NCBI GenBank assembly: GCA_011053005.1
Contig: DRHW01000019.1
Span: 124,001-188,000, forward strand
Direction of reading: 5' to 3'
Origin: Methylophaga sp.
Lineage (GTDB): Bacteria; Pseudomonadota; Gammaproteobacteria; Nitrosococcales; Methylophagaceae
Length of the DNA stretch: 64,000 nt
This document shows positions 25,768-35,187 of this stretch, one piece after another. Made by a program: the position numbers and the translations under genes. Position 1 is the stretch's first letter. Each line of letters opens with the position of its first letter. The notes below the pieces were generated by a model. The model saw nothing but the letters and a program-made list of their open reading frames with translations. It did no database searches and had not been told where the DNA came from.

Positions 25768-26337
25768 TTATTTTTCTGCGACTAACAGCGCTTGATTACG
25801 CCAACCTAGCTGATGATCGCCCAGTAATGATTCTTCTCGATAGACACGAACTTTCATTGTTGAAAACAAGCTAAGCAACTCATTATCTGTCAATAAAAAA
25901 TTCGTATTTTCAGGCCCTTTGTTTTCTATTTTTTGCTGGCAATATGTTTGATAAAACAATAAGCCACCCGGACGTAAAGCAGATAACAAGCTCTCACATA
26001 AGCGGCGATCAAGAAAGAAACTCACCACTAATACATCCAGACTATTGGGTTCTGGCGGCGATGCAATCACATCGCGTGTTTGACAATTAATAGCTAGATT
26101 ATTTTTAGCAGAAAAGTCTTGTAACTGCTGAATGACAACCGGCGATACATCCCAAGCCGACACATCCAAACCTGACTTTGCCAATAACACGGCATTGCCA
26201 CCTTGACCACACGCCAAATCTAATGCGATGCCTTGCTTCGGTAATAAATGCTGGTTTTGCGTTAAAACTAAAGAAGCGGTTGGACTATATTGTCTATTAT
26301 CATAAATTGCATCCCACTTTTCCTGGGCTTTACTCAT
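25768..26337 (-). CDS. Class I SAM-dependent methyltransferase
   Basis: A 189-aa methyltransferase with the SAM-binding glycine motif ALDLACGQGGNAVLLAKSG (motif I), an acidic loop in VSAWDVSPVV and a post-I LDVLVVSFFLDRRLC stretch. It resembles the TehB/UbiE-like small methyltransferases of unknown substrate. I start it at ATG 26337 (MSKAQEKWDAIY), two bases after the trkH stop. A TTG start at 26352 inside trkH is less likely. It is the last gene of the miaB-to-trkH run, and its substrate cannot be inferred. Confidence 0.8.
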   Translation of the reverse strand: MSKAQEKWDAIYDNRQYSPTASLVLTQNQHLLPKQGIALDLACGQGGNAVLLAKSGLDVSAWDVSPVVIQQLQDFSAKNNLAINCQTRDVIASPPEPNSLDVLVVSFFLDRRLCESLLSALRPGGLLFYQTYCQQKIENKGPENTNFLLTDNELLSLFSTMKVRVYREESLLGDHQLGWRNQALLVAEK

Positions 26338-26339
26338 GA

Positions 26340-27791
26340 TTAACGCCGCCAAAATGCAGGAGTTAAAACTACTAATAAAGTAAAAATCTCAAGCCGACCC
26401 AATAACATAGCAACACATAACACCCACTTTGCTGGTGCGTTAATACTACTAAAATTAGATCCTACCTCACCTAAACCTGGGCCAAGATTATTCAAACATG
26501 CAGTGACAGCAGAAAATGACGTCACAATATCCAGCCCTGTCGCCATTAAAAACAAATGCATAATGCTAAAACAAAATACATACATCGCAAAAAAGCCCCA
26601 AACAGCACCGACTACTCTTGGAGGTAAAGCTTTATTATTCACCTTAATCGCAAACACAGCATTAGGGTGAATCAAGCGTAAAACTTCACGGTAACCTTGT
26701 TTAAATAACAACATCACGCGGATGACTTTAATTCCTCCTGCTGTAGAGCCTGCACAGCCGCCAACGAAACTCACCATCAATAATAAAACAGGTAAAAATC
26801 CCGGCCAAACTGAGTAATCCGTTGTTGTGTATCCCGTTGTAGTTCCGATTGATACCGTCTGGAAAATACCATGATGAATTGCAGACCATGGATCAGAATA
26901 AGTATTCGTAAAGTATAAATAACCGGATGCAACTAATGAAATTATAAATAGAATCGAAATATAGGTTCGTAGCTCAGCATCAGCCCAATAATGCTTAATC
27001 GAGCGATGACGCCAGCCCAAAAAATGAAGAGCAAAATTTACACCCGCTAACAGCATAAATACCACCGTAATCATTTCTATCGTCGGACTATTGTAATAGC
27101 CAATACTGGCATCATGAGTTGAAAACCCACCAATCGCTACGGTTGAGAAGCTATGGGCAACAGCATCGAATCCACTCATACCAGCAAAATAATATGCCGT
27201 AGCACAAATAATCGTTAAGCTTAAATAGATATACCACAATGCTTTCGCTGTTTCGGTGATACGCGGCGTCAACTTAGAATCTTTCATTGGCCCTGGCATT
27301 TCCGCACGATAGAGCTGCATGCCACCGACACCTAATAATGGCAAGATCGCCACCGCTAACACCACGATACCCATACCTCCTATCCATTGCAGAAACTGTC
27401 GGTAGAATAATACTGCCTTGGGTAATGTATCTAAGCCGGTCAAAACAGTTGCACCTGTCGTGGTCAAACCAGACATTGATTCGAAAACGGCATCTGTAAA
27501 TGACATTTTAGGCACTTCAGTCAGAAAAAAGGGTAATGCCCCCGCTATTCCCAAAGCAATCCAGAACATAACAACAACAATAAAACCATCGCGTATTTTA
27601 AGTTCTTTTCGATGATGTCGTGCAGGAAACCAAAAAACGAGACCGGTGACAAGCAACAAAATAAAGGCATCGATAAAGGCTCGGATTGAACCATCTTGAT
27701 AATAAAAAGAAACCGCCATCGCCGGCAACATAGTGATACTAAATAAACTTAATAAAATACCTAAGATTCGCTGTATGGTTAATAACTGCAT
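26340..27791 (-). CDS. trkH: TrkH/TrkI-type potassium uptake channel subunit
   Basis: This 483-aa inner-membrane protein forms the K+ translocating part of the Trk system. The four pore-loop filter segments are visible: SMSGLTTTGATVL, HSFSTVAIGGFST, SIGTTTGYTTTDY and AVTACLNNLGPGLGEVG. TM helices alternate as expected, and the length matches TrkH. It lies 12 bp after lnt on the same strand. The nucleotide-binding partner TrkA is not in this window. High-affinity osmotic K+ uptake fits with the betaine transporter and OpgGH encoded nearby. Confidence 0.93.
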   Translation of the reverse strand: MQLLTIQRILGILLSLFSITMLPAMAVSFYYQDGSIRAFIDAFILLLVTGLVFWFPARHHRKELKIRDGFIVVVMFWIALGIAGALPFFLTEVPKMSFTDAVFESMSGLTTTGATVLTGLDTLPKAVLFYRQFLQWIGGMGIVVLAVAILPLLGVGGMQLYRAEMPGPMKDSKLTPRITETAKALWYIYLSLTIICATAYYFAGMSGFDAVAHSFSTVAIGGFSTHDASIGYYNSPTIEMITVVFMLLAGVNFALHFLGWRHRSIKHYWADAELRTYISILFIISLVASGYLYFTNTYSDPWSAIHHGIFQTVSIGTTTGYTTTDYSVWPGFLPVLLLMVSFVGGCAGSTAGGIKVIRVMLLFKQGYREVLRLIHPNAVFAIKVNNKALPPRVVGAVWGFFAMYVFCFSIMHLFLMATGLDIVTSFSAVTACLNNLGPGLGEVGSNFSSINAPAKWVLCVAMLLGRLEIFTLLVVLTPAFWRR

Positions 27792-27803
27792 CAGTCAATC
27801 TAC

Positions 27804-29303
27804 CTATTTTACTGCTCGTCGATAATATGCCCATGCGATCAGCATAAACAATGACAACAACCATAAAGGCCATTGACCCCACATTACATAAGGTGTTGCC
27901 CCCTGACGCGGCTGCACATTACCCGTCAACGTTGCCTCTTCAAACTGTTCTGTTTGTTGCTGTAAATTGCCTTTAAAGTCAATCAATGCCGAAACACCAT
28001 TGGTAGTGGCGCGTACCGTTGCTCTACCCGTTTCTAATGCGCGATTTTGTGAAATTTGTAGATGTTGATGTGGCGCAAATGAATCACCGTACCATGCATT
28101 ATTCGTCGCATTGACTAAAAAAGCCGCCTTGGGAACACTACGTAATACTTCCGTAGAAAAAGTATCTTCATAACAAATCGACAGACCAACTGCGTGACCT
28201 GCGGCATGCACTAACTGTTCAGAAATAGGACCAGGACGAAATGCCGACATCGGTAAATCAAAAAACTTAATTACACCGCGCAGCCATTCGAAGGGAACAT
28301 AATCACCAAACGGCACTAAATGGCTTTTATAATAAAATTCTTGCTGTAAACCCAAGGACATAATGCTGTTGTAATATTCGTCGGTCTTCTCATTCAATAC
28401 TGGCAAACCCAACAAAATATCGGTTTTATTGGCTATTGCTTCTTTTTCTAATGGATCAAGATAGAACTTTTTCACTTGATGATAAAACACCGTCACCGCA
28501 TTTTCAGGCCAAACAACCAAGTCACTATCCCAATGCTGTTCTGTTCTCGCCTTATATAACGCTAACGTTTTATATAACTGATCGGGATTCCATTTAATAT
28601 CTTGTGGAATATTACCTTGGACAATCGTGACTTTAATTTCTTTATCGACTGGTTGAGTCCATAAAACAGGCTTTAAGAAATAGCCGCCAGCCCAAATGAT
28701 CAACACAATAATTGATAAAGAAGCACGTCGAGCCTGCCAAGCTGCTGCCAATAATCCGGCAGAAATAGCCGTTAATAACGATACGCCTAACACACCAATA
28801 ATCGGCGTGTAACCACTTAAAGGTCCGTCAATTTGACCGGCACCAACTTCCAACCAAGGAAAACCGGTTAAAAACCAACCTTTAAAAAATTCAAATACTA
28901 GCCAAGCAACCGGTAGTAACAAGACAAAATCAACCGTCGACAAAATGCCCGGACTGATTTTTTTAATTGCCCAGCCGACAAATGCGAGATATGAAGCAAA
29001 AAAAGCCACAAATAGAGCGGTAAGCAACACACCCAAAGGCATACCTGAGCTACCAAAGTCATGAATCGCCACATAAACCCATGACACGCCGACACCGAAA
29101 AAGCCTAAGCCAAATAAAAATCCTCGACGAGCAGCCTGTTTAGCTGAAATGCCCTGCCAACATACAAATAGCAAGGTTAAACTGATAACGGCAACAGGAT
29201 AATAATGAAAGGGGGAAAAGGATAAAGGCAGTAACATGCCTGCCATCAAGGCAATCAGATCGCCTCGCCACGTTAAAAAAGCCTGCTTCATCACGTTTGT
29301 CAT
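27804..29303 (-). CDS. lnt: Apolipoprotein N-acyltransferase
   Basis: Lnt transfers an acyl chain to the N-terminal cysteine of lipoproteins at the inner membrane. The 499-aa protein has several N-terminal membrane helices and a nitrilase-like periplasmic domain. The catalytic triad is recognisable: Glu in LVVWPENAVTVF, Lys in VLNEKTDEYYN, and Cys in LSICYEDTF. The start overlaps the corC stop by one base (TAATG), part of the ybeZ-ybeY-corC-lnt unit. Confidence 0.96.
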   Translation of the reverse strand: MTNVMKQAFLTWRGDLIALMAGMLLPLSFSPFHYYPVAVISLTLLFVCWQGISAKQAARRGFLFGLGFFGVGVSWVYVAIHDFGSSGMPLGVLLTALFVAFFASYLAFVGWAIKKISPGILSTVDFVLLLPVAWLVFEFFKGWFLTGFPWLEVGAGQIDGPLSGYTPIIGVLGVSLLTAISAGLLAAAWQARRASLSIIVLIIWAGGYFLKPVLWTQPVDKEIKVTIVQGNIPQDIKWNPDQLYKTLALYKARTEQHWDSDLVVWPENAVTVFYHQVKKFYLDPLEKEAIANKTDILLGLPVLNEKTDEYYNSIMSLGLQQEFYYKSHLVPFGDYVPFEWLRGVIKFFDLPMSAFRPGPISEQLVHAAGHAVGLSICYEDTFSTEVLRSVPKAAFLVNATNNAWYGDSFAPHQHLQISQNRALETGRATVRATTNGVSALIDFKGNLQQQTEQFEEATLTGNVQPRQGATPYVMWGQWPLWLLSLFMLIAWAYYRRAVK

Positions 29304-30172
29304 TATTCGGGATCTGTATCCTGTTCGGCGGGAGGTAAAATGCTCATTTCAAGTAAGTGCACGCGACGATTGTCTGCGCGTAATACCGTAAATTCTAAAC
29401 TACCAATTGTTACTTTCTCATCTCGTGCGGGTAATCGACCAAATTGATTTACAACATGACCACCAATGGTATCAAAATCTTCATCACTCCATTCGACGCC
29501 GAAATGTTCATTAAAGTCTTCTACTTCGGTCAGTGCTTTCACCACATAAGTATTATCACTACGTTGTACGATAGGCGCATCGTCATCGATATCATGTTCA
29601 TCATCAATTTCACCGACGATTTGCTCAAGCACATTTTCGATGGTCACAATGCCCGCAACGCCACCATATTCATCGACCACAATCGCCATATGATTACGAC
29701 GAGCACGAAATTCACGTAACAAAACATTTAAGCGCTTACTCTCAGGAATAAATACCGCAGGTCGTAATAATTCACGTAAATCAAAATCAAATTTCCCTGC
29801 GGTGACAACAGCCGCCAGCAGATCTTTTGCTAACAAAATACCGATGACATCATCACGATCGTCATCAATAACTGGAAAACGAGAATGGGCCGTTTCAGCA
29901 ATCAGCTTGAGCATATCTTCTGCTGTAGCATCGCGTGAAACCATCACCACTTGTGACCGCGGAATCATAATGTCACGCGCTTTCATTTGCGAAACATTCA
30001 ACGCACCCTCGACGATGGACAATGCTTCCGCATCAAGAATATGCCGCTGTGACGCACTGCGTAGCAAATCGATCAATTGTTCCTGATCTTCTGGTTCCCA
30101 AAAGAATTTACTGAGTCGTTTTAACCACGACTGTGACTTGGTAAAAGACTCGCTCGATCGTCCTTCACTCAT
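29303..30172 (-). CDS. corC: CorC/HlyC-type CBS-domain protein
   Basis: The 289-aa cytoplasmic protein carries two CBS domains (about residues 68-185, with the [13 protein letters not shown] and [20 protein letters not shown] motifs) and a C-terminal CorC_HlyC transporter-associated domain (about 205-285). It lacks the DUF21 membrane part, so it is the soluble CorC type linked to magnesium/cobalt handling. It overlaps ybeY by 4 bp. Confidence 0.93.
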   Translation of the reverse strand: MSEGRSSESFTKSQSWLKRLSKFFWEPEDQEQLIDLLRSASQRHILDAEALSIVEGALNVSQMKARDIMIPRSQVVMVSRDATAEDMLKLIAETAHSRFPVIDDDRDDVIGILLAKDLLAAVVTAGKFDFDLRELLRPAVFIPESKRLNVLLREFRARRNHMAIVVDEYGGVAGIVTIENVLEQIVGEIDDEHDIDDDAPIVQRSDNTYVVKALTEVEDFNEHFGVEWSDEDFDTIGGHVVNQFGRLPARDEKVTIGSLEFTVLRADNRRVHLLEMSILPPAEQDTDPE

Positions 30173-30636
30173 GCTGGATCTCCTTGCTCTAGATAAGGAT
30201 TATCTATCGCTAATGTTTGCAAAATTTCTATCTCAAAAGCTTCCATTTCTTCAGCTTCATCATTTTCAATGTGATCATAGCCTAATAAGTGCAAACAACC
30301 ATGCACGACTAAATGAGCCCAATGATGTTCATTTTGTTTGGCTTGTTCCAATGCTTCTTTATCAACGACTGGCACACAAATAACCAAGTCGCCTAACAAA
30401 ATAGGCTCCATAGGAATCGGTGATTCAAAAGGAAAAGACAACACATTGGTTGGGCCAGATTTCCCACGATAAGTGCTGTTTAACTCAGCGCTTTCTTCAA
30501 CTTCAACGAGTCGAATACTTAATTCGCAGTCTTCTGTTACATCTTCTTGCAAGGCTGCTTCTGCCCATTGTTGAAAAAGTGCAAGATCTGGCACTTGTCC
30601 TTCATAGGCGATCTGCAGATCAACCGTTACCGTCAC
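30169..30636 (-). CDS. ybeY: Endoribonuclease YbeY (rRNA maturation)
   Basis: YbeY is a metal-dependent single-strand endoribonuclease needed for 16S rRNA 3' processing and 70S quality control. The 155-aa sequence has the signature [15 protein letters not shown] that binds zinc, and NVLSFPFE. It starts with GTG at 30636 overlapping the ybeZ stop (GTGA) and ends in an ATGA overlap with corC. Confidence 0.96.
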   Translation of the reverse strand: MTVTVDLQIAYEGQVPDLALFQQWAEAALQEDVTEDCELSIRLVEVEESAELNSTYRGKSGPTNVLSFPFESPIPMEPILLGDLVICVPVVDKEALEQAKQNEHHWAHLVVHGCLHLLGYDHIENDEAEEMEAFEIEILQTLAIDNPYLEQGDPA

Positions 30637-31610
30637 AACTGAGCTCGTTCCGCTTTTTCGTAAGCAAGAATCACTTTCTGTACTAAAGCATGACGCACCA
30701 CGTCTTTTGCTTGGAAGAAAGTAAAACCAATGCCTTCAACATCTTTCAACACTTCAATCGCGTGACGAAGACCTGATTTTTGTGAACTCGGTAAATCGAT
30801 TTGTGTGATATCGCCGGTAATCATCGCCGTCGAGTTATAACCTAAACGCGTTAAAAACATTTTCATTTGTTCAGCAGTGGTATTTTGCGCCTCATCCAAA
30901 ATAACGAATGATTCATTCAAGGTACGGCCACGCATATAGGCAAGTGGCGCAACTTCAATCACATTACGCTCAATCAGCTTGGCAACACGTTCAAAACCCA
31001 ACATTTCATACAAAGCGTCATATAAAGGGCGTAAATACGGATCGACTTTTTGGCTTAAATCACCCGGTAAAAAACCGAGTTTTTCACCGGCTTCAACAGC
31101 AGGACGAACCAATAAAATACGACGTACAAAATCACGCTCTAATGCTTCAACCGCACAGGCAACCGCCAAATAGGTTTTACCTGTTCCCGCAGGACCGACA
31201 CCAAAATTGATGTCATATGTCATTGCTTTGCGTAAATATTCTTGTTGATTATCGCCACGCGCTTTAATTAAACCGCGTTTCGTTTTAATGACAATTTCAT
31301 CTTGTTCGACATGAACAATCGTATCGGCACCGCCAGTTTGGCGAATAGCAAGATGAACTTGTTCAGGGACTAATATTGTTTGCGCTGTTTCAGCATAAAG
31401 TTCGTGAATAACTTCTTGCACGCTCGGTAAGATTTCAGCTTTACCGATGACTTGAAACTGACCGCCACGATTATTAATTTCAACACCAAAACCGCGTTCC
31501 ATCATCCGTAAATGTTCATCAAGATGACCGCACAGATTGGCTAAACGTGGGTTGTCAGAAGGTATTAATTCAAAACTTATACTATCCAATGAAGGAGCTG
31601 GAGTGGTCAC
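30633..31610 (-). CDS. ybeZ: PhoH-family ATPase YbeZ
   Basis: This 325-aa P-loop ATPase pairs with YbeY. Walker A is [15 protein letters not shown] near residue 139, and Walker B is [13 protein letters not shown] near 233. RVPAV-like [19 protein letters not shown] is the PhoH family hallmark. It starts with GTG at 31610 after an AGGA site and lies 20 bp after miaB. Confidence 0.95.
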   Translation of the reverse strand: MTTPAPSLDSISFELIPSDNPRLANLCGHLDEHLRMMERGFGVEINNRGGQFQVIGKAEILPSVQEVIHELYAETAQTILVPEQVHLAIRQTGGADTIVHVEQDEIVIKTKRGLIKARGDNQQEYLRKAMTYDINFGVGPAGTGKTYLAVACAVEALERDFVRRILLVRPAVEAGEKLGFLPGDLSQKVDPYLRPLYDALYEMLGFERVAKLIERNVIEVAPLAYMRGRTLNESFVILDEAQNTTAEQMKMFLTRLGYNSTAMITGDITQIDLPSSQKSGLRHAIEVLKDVEGIGFTFFQAKDVVRHALVQKVILAYEKAERAQL

Positions 31611-31630
31611 TAATAAAGTATCCTAAAGGG

Positions 31631-32971
31631 TTAGCTGATAACGCTATCAGCAAGTAATTCGCCGCGTAATGAGTTGCTGTAAGCTTCGGTAATAACCACA
31701 TCAACAAACTTGCCGATCAATGATTGATCACCCGCAAAGACAACGGTACGGTTATTTTCGGTACGACCTTTTATTTCGCCAACAACACGTTCAGCAACTT
31801 GGTCAACCAAAATACGCTGTGTTGATCCCACCATTGCTTGGCTGTGGCCTGCTTCAAGTTCTAATAATCGCTCTTGAACGATTTTCAAACGTTCTTTTTT
31901 TACATCATCAGGCACAGAATCTAAAAATGCTGCTGCAGGCGTACCGGGACGTTGGCTATAAATAAAGCTAAACGAATGATCAAAACCAATATCATTGATC
32001 AAATTCATTGTGCCTTGAAAATCAGCATCCGATTCATCAGGAAAACCAATAATAAAATCGCTCGACATACTAATATTTGGACGCACTTCACGCAGACGAC
32101 GAATTTTCGCTTTGTATTCTAAAACGGTATGACCACGTTTCATCATCGCCAAAATGCGATCAGCACCAGACTGCACAGGCAGATGCAAGTGATTCACCAA
32201 TTCAGGTACTTCAGCAAAAGCATCAATCAAACTATCAGAGAATTCAACAGGATGTGACGTTGTAAAACGAATACGATCAATACCTTCAATCGCTGCCACA
32301 TAATGAATCAACAATGCTAAATCGGCTGGTTCATCACCTTCAACTTCGCCACGATAAGCATTTACATTTTGACCAAGAAGATTGACTTCACGCACACCTT
32401 GCGCTGCTAAGCCGCGGATTTCTCGCAACACTTTATCAACAGGACGGCTGACTTCTTCGCCACGCGTGTAAGGCACTACGCAGAACGTGCAGTATTTGCT
32501 GCAACCTTCCATGATCGATACAAACGCCGTCGGGCCATCTGCTTTTGCCGCAGGCAAATTATCGAATTTTTCAATTTCAGGGAATGAAATATCAATGCGA
32601 GGTTTATGACTTTGTCTGACATCGGTCAACATTTCAGGCAAGCGATGTAAGGTCTGAGGGCCAAAGATAAGATCAACATAAGGCGCACGGCGACGAATCG
32701 CATCACCCTCTTGGCTAGCTACACAACCACCAACACCGATGACTAATCCAGGTTTGGTATCCTTCCACTTTTTCCAGCGACCCAACTGATGGAACACTTT
32801 TTCTTGTGCTTTTTCACGAATAGAACAGGTGTTAAGGAGTAACACATCTGCTTCTTCCGCGATTTCCGTCAGTTCTAACTGATGTGATGCTGCGAGGACA
32901 TCTGCCATTTTTGCTGAATCATATTCATTCATCTGGCAGCCAAAGGTTCTAATAAAAAGTTTACCGGTCAT
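31631..32971 (-). CDS. miaB: tRNA-2-methylthio-N6-isopentenyladenosine-37 synthase
   Basis: MiaB is a radical-SAM methylthiotransferase that modifies A37 of tRNAs reading U-starting codons. The 446-aa sequence has the N-terminal UPF0004 domain with three conserved cysteines ([29 protein letters not shown]). The radical-SAM cluster motif is in [17 protein letters not shown], and a TRAM domain is at the C-terminus. It heads the operon miaB-ybeZ-ybeY-corC-lnt-trkH-methyltransferase. Confidence 0.97.
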   Translation of the reverse strand: MTGKLFIRTFGCQMNEYDSAKMADVLAASHQLELTEIAEEADVLLLNTCSIREKAQEKVFHQLGRWKKWKDTKPGLVIGVGGCVASQEGDAIRRRAPYVDLIFGPQTLHRLPEMLTDVRQSHKPRIDISFPEIEKFDNLPAAKADGPTAFVSIMEGCSKYCTFCVVPYTRGEEVSRPVDKVLREIRGLAAQGVREVNLLGQNVNAYRGEVEGDEPADLALLIHYVAAIEGIDRIRFTTSHPVEFSDSLIDAFAEVPELVNHLHLPVQSGADRILAMMKRGHTVLEYKAKIRRLREVRPNISMSSDFIIGFPDESDADFQGTMNLINDIGFDHSFSFIYSQRPGTPAAAFLDSVPDDVKKERLKIVQERLLELEAGHSQAMVGSTQRILVDQVAERVVGEIKGRTENNRTVVFAGDQSLIGKFVDVVITEAYSNSLRGELLADSVIS

Positions 32972-33098
32972 TCAATACTAATCATCAATATAAAGATCGC
33001 ACAGAATACTATTTTTACTACTTTAATTCAAAAATAAGTGATTGTTTTTATTAAAAACAGTATATTAATTTTGTAATTCATATTTAAGGATAAATTGA

Positions 33099-33773
33099 AT
33101 GGCAATCAAGGACTGGCCTGCCGACGAGCGACCTAGAGAAAAACTACTTAAACACGGCGCATCGATCTTATCTGATGCTGAACTGTTAGCGATATTCCTA
33201 AGAACGGGCGTAACCGGGCTTTCTGCTGTTGAACTAGCGCGACATTTGCTGACAAGTTTCGGTAGTTTGCGTGCGTTATTAGAAGCCGACCAAAAACAAT
33301 TTTGCCAACAACACGGCTTAGGCCCCGCTAAATATACCCAACTACAAGCCGTATTAGAAATGAGTCGCCGCCACATGGAATCGACCTTATCTCGCGGCGA
33401 CGCACTCACCGATGCGGCAACGACTAAACAGTATTTGCAACAGCGCCTGCGCGCTTATCCCTACGAAGTTTTTGCCTGCTTATTTCTCGATAATAAACAC
33501 CGAATGATTGCCTTTGATGAACTGTTTCGCGGCACGATTGATGGCGCGTCAGTTTATCCCCGTGAAGTAGTTAAACAAGCACTCGCTCATAATGCCGCCG
33601 CGGTAATTTTTGCTCACAATCACCCCTCAGGCATTGCCGAACCCAGCCAAGCGGATTACAACATTACCCAACGCCTAAAATCAGCATTAGATATGGTTGA
33701 TATTCGAGTGTTGGATCATATTGTGGTCGGTGATGGCGAAGTGGTTTCTTTTGCTGAGATGGGACATTTATGA
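33099..33773 (+). CDS. radC: RadC-family protein (JAB metalloprotease-like)
   Basis: The 224-aa protein has the MPN/JAB zinc motif [21 protein letters not shown] and an N-terminal UPF0758 helix-hairpin region [12 protein letters not shown]. The biochemical role of RadC is unresolved; chromosomal copies are common. An AAGGA site lies 8 bp before the ATG. It is divergent from miaB. The FRG gene follows after 110 bp. Confidence 0.93.
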   Translation: MAIKDWPADERPREKLLKHGASILSDAELLAIFLRTGVTGLSAVELARHLLTSFGSLRALLEADQKQFCQQHGLGPAKYTQLQAVLEMSRRHMESTLSRGDALTDAATTKQYLQQRLRAYPYEVFACLFLDNKHRMIAFDELFRGTIDGASVYPREVVKQALAHNAAAVIFAHNHPSGIAEPSQADYNITQRLKSALDMVDIRVLDHIVVGDGEVVSFAEMGHL

Positions 33774-33883
33774 AATATTACGGTTTGAAAATTAAATAAT
33801 TAAGACTTTTTCAGCCCTAATATGTATAAATTTTTAGGGAAATAGTATTCCTTTTAACAACAAGAGATATCTCGGAGTAACTC

Positions 33884-34633
33884 ATGAAAAAATGGTCACA
33901 ATTTCTTCATCAGATTCAGCAACATCTAGATAAATTAGCTGAATCGGGATGCGATATGCCCTTTTTCAGAGGCCATAATGATCATAGCTGGAAACTACTT
34001 TGCGGATTAGGTCGTCAAGCAGCACAAGACTTCAAGAAGCAGAATCTCGAATCAATCCTCTACTACGATTTCATGTCTCTTGGTGGTGGCTTACTAAGCA
34101 AGCAAGCCGATTCATGGGACATTTTGTTTGCAATGCAGCATCACGGTTTGCCTACGAGGCTTCTGGACTGGACTACAACTTTCTCGGCGGCCCTATACTT
34201 TGCACTTCGGCCATCTCTTTTGGATAATCCACAATCCCTCTCCATAAAACCTTGTATTTGGATCCTCGATCCATTCAAACTTAATCAACTAGAATATGGG
34301 AAACAGGTAATAATAAATCCCTATATAAATCTCGAGAGAACGTACCACGAATACTTTATTGATAGCTCGAAAAGTCTTGATTCAAAAGTCGTTGCCATAC
34401 TTCCACCGCAACACACATCTCGTCAATCATCACAACGCAGCGTTTTTACCTTACATTCAAATATTATCAAGCCACTTGACGAGATTTCTACTATTGCACT
34501 TAAAAAGTTTGAAATACCTATTGATTCCATCAATGAAGCAATGTCATTCCTCACCTTAGCAGGCGTCAATGAGTTCACCATATTCCCCGATCTAGATGGA
34601 CTTGCGCGTTACCTAAAGAAAGAACATGTGTAA
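33884..34633 (+). CDS. FRG-domain protein
   Basis: A 249-aa standalone protein with the FRG domain signature: MPFFRGHNDHSWKL near residue 26, and AMQHHGLPTRLLDWTTTFSAALYFAL near residues 84-108. No signal peptide or membrane helix is seen. The domain occurs in proteins of unknown activity, often in accessory or defence-associated loci. The C-terminal third is not recognised. A GGAG ribosome-binding site sits 8 bp before ATG 33884. Three of eight Arg codons are AGA or AGG, too few to argue transfer. It lies between radC and a large inverted-repeat element with no partner gene, so a stand-alone function or a lost partner are both possible. Confidence 0.75.
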   Translation: MKKWSQFLHQIQQHLDKLAESGCDMPFFRGHNDHSWKLLCGLGRQAAQDFKKQNLESILYYDFMSLGGGLLSKQADSWDILFAMQHHGLPTRLLDWTTTFSAALYFALRPSLLDNPQSLSIKPCIWILDPFKLNQLEYGKQVIINPYINLERTYHEYFIDSSKSLDSKVVAILPPQHTSRQSSQRSVFTLHSNIIKPLDEISTIALKKFEIPIDSINEAMSFLTLAGVNEFTIFPDLDGLARYLKKEHV

Positions 34634-34719
34634 TAGCTATAAACACCTCAGAAACTACGGCCTCCGTATATACGTTAATAAAAATAAATGAAAATTAGAG
34701 TATTTCCTTTTAATCCCAT

Positions 34720-34835
34720 ATTATCGCCGCCAAAAACTAAGCTATTTGGTGGGATGAAGTGGACGAGTGTCTGAGCGTAGCGAGTTATCGTCCACGCCCA
34801 CTAAATAACTTAGTTTTTGGATATAAGGCGATAAG
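34720..34835. repeat. Hairpin A of the intergenic element
   Basis: The left arm (ATTATCGCC at 34720-34728, AAAAACTAAG at 34732-34741, TGGG, then GTGGACGA at 34759-34766) pairs with the right arm (TCGTCCAC at 34788-34795, CCCA, then CTTAGTTTTT at 34809-34818, GGCGATAA at 34828-34835). The 21-base loop contains TGAGCGTAGCGAGTT (34772-34786). Confidence 0.85.
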
Positions 34836-34838
34836 GGT

Positions 34839-34883
34839 GGCCTTTTCTTTGGTTCTGTTTCTTTTGGCCACGCAAAAGAAATG
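34839..34883 (+). repeat. Left copy of the long inverted-repeat arm
   Basis: A 45-bp pyrimidine-rich module starts GGCCTTTTCTTTGG and ends with the small palindrome TTCTTTTG-GCCACG-CAAAAGAA and ATG. A close inverted copy lies at 34988-35025, about 104 bp away. Similar modules with a GGCCA core are scattered in intergenic regions of many gammaproteobacteria, by recollection. Confidence 0.85.
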
Positions 34884-34987
34884 AACGCCTAGCGGCAGCG
34901 TTAGACCTTTAATCAAAAAAACAATTTATGATTACAACAAACCTAAGTCATTTGTAGGTAAGTACCCAGAAATTAAATCCTAATGTT

Positions 34988-35025
34988 CATTTTTTGCGTG
35001 GCCAAAAAACGAACCAAAAAAGGCC
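34988..35025 (-). repeat. Right (inverted) copy of the long arm
   Basis: Read on the minus strand this 38-bp segment matches the left copy from GGCCTTTT through GGCCACGCAAAA to ATG, with a few short deletions in the T runs. Confidence 0.85.
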
Positions 35026-35064
35026 AATCCCATGCTCGCCCTAACGGGTTCCCTGCGCTCCTCA

Positions 35065-35129
35065 GAACTGAATGAAATACTACGCAACTCGCTACGCTCA
35101 AACACCGTAGTATTTTGATCATTCAATTC
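35065..35129. repeat. Hairpin B of the intergenic element
   Basis: GAACTGAATGAAATACTACG (35065-35084) pairs with CGTAGTATTT (35106-35115) and CATTCAATTC (35120-35129) with a four-base bulge. The 21-base loop contains AACTCGCTACGCTCA (35086-35100), the exact reverse complement of 15 bases in the loop of hairpin A. Confidence 0.85.
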
Positions 35130-35187
35130 TTCCGGTGCTCAGCTTCGCATTAAGGGCATCCATTAGGTTTCAAAACAAATCTAGCAA

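Larger units (their letters stand above)
34634..35187. other. Convergent intergenic region filled by a structured inverted-repeat element
   Basis: This 554-bp gap between FRG and the BCCT gene has no supported coding sequence. Almost all of 34720-35165 is occupied by the nested inverted repeats listed below. The first 85 bp after the FRG stop are plain AT-rich sequence. Confidence 0.8.

Noticed and set aside
33774-33883. Terminator after radC (CCCTAA...TTAGGG)
   Set aside because: Only six paired bases, a 13-base AT loop and no T run.
34634-35187. Small protein-coding genes in the repeat element
   Set aside because: Short frames only, no ribosome-binding sites, and the sequence is explained by inverted repeats.
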